Origin: Methylotetracoccus sp.
GTDB lineage: Bacteria > Pseudomonadota > Gammaproteobacteria > Methylococcales > Methylococcaceae
Reading direction: 5' to 3'
DNA length: 6,968 nt
Assembly: GCA_025458755.1 (NCBI GenBank)
Contig: JALORT010000196.1
Coordinates: 1 to 6,968 of the forward strand
Shown: in pieces, positions 6,875 to 6,968 of the stretch
Layout of the letters: every line of letters begins with the position of its first letter
How positions within the stretch are numbered: position 1 is the stretch's first letter
Translations under genes and position numbers: made by a program
Notes under the pieces: model-generated
Told to the model about the DNA's origin: nothing
The model's input: only the letters and a program-made list of their open reading frames with translations
The model's database searches: none

Positions 6875-6968
6875 ATGCGACCTACAACGGGGGCAGCTCG
6901 GAATCGACTGAGAGTGTCTTTGATGCAGCCCCGCTCCGACGAGAGGCGGGTGATGCAGCGGAACAACC
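6875..6968 (+). CDS. Possible start of a further gene, cut by the window edge
   Basis: An ATG at 6875 begins a frame that stays open for 31 codons to the window end. GGTGAGG lies 5 bases upstream, spanning the stop region of the PHP gene, so the spacing would suit translational coupling. The encoded peptide (starting MRPTTGAARNRLRV) is Arg-rich and matches nothing I recognise; it does not look like the start of YciO. Internal ATG codons at 6923 and 6953 in the same frame are alternative starts. It may equally be non-coding. Confidence 0.2.
   Translation, partial: MRPTTGAARNRLRVSLMQPRSDERRVMQRNN

Noticed and set aside
6022..6966. Long minus-strand open frame of 314 codons opposite the PHP enzyme gene
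   Set aside because: It is fully antisense to a gene with a complete set of PHP metal-binding motifs. High GC content favours long open antisense frames, and the peptide shows no domain.

Overview
This is a GC-rich chromosomal window with ordinary bacterial coding features. The best-matched products are the PyrE C-terminus, a YigZ/IMPACT protein, a small exported cytochrome c and a YciV/RNase AM-type PHP nuclease. Together with Gram-negative signals (a lipoprotein, Sec signal peptides, a c-type cytochrome), they suggest a gammaproteobacterium or close relative. The genus cannot be read from this window. There is no transposase, integrase, tRNA, rRNA or CRISPR array, so this looks like core or near-core chromosome, not a mobile island.

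Layout from left to right: positions 1-168 hold the 3' end of pyrE on the plus strand. A short convergent gap (169-244) contains a strong GC inverted repeat. From 3839 back to 245, five genes lie on the minus strand. In transcription order they are an 83-aa conserved-looking small protein, a YigZ/IMPACT protein, a serine-rich lipoprotein, a 562-aa exported protein whose start overlaps the lipoprotein gene, and a monoheme cytochrome c. A divergent intergenic region (3840-4020) separates these from two plus-strand genes. The first is a 617-aa half-size ABC exporter (4021-5874) with a membrane domain and a nucleotide-binding domain. The second is the RNase AM-like PHP-domain enzyme (6046-6867). 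A possible further gene begins at 6875 and runs off the edge.

The genes do not form one obvious pathway: pyrimidine synthesis, electron transfer, envelope functions, export and RNA/nucleotide processing simply sit side by side. The one clear functional unit is the lipoprotein plus the 562-aa exported protein. They overlap by 28 bases and are both destined for the envelope. The larger one carries a His motif followed much later by an Asn-Cys motif, in the order expected of a circularly permuted papain-like (DUF4105/NlpC-P60-like) enzyme. This pair is the best candidate for an undescribed system here, but its function is inferred from motifs only.
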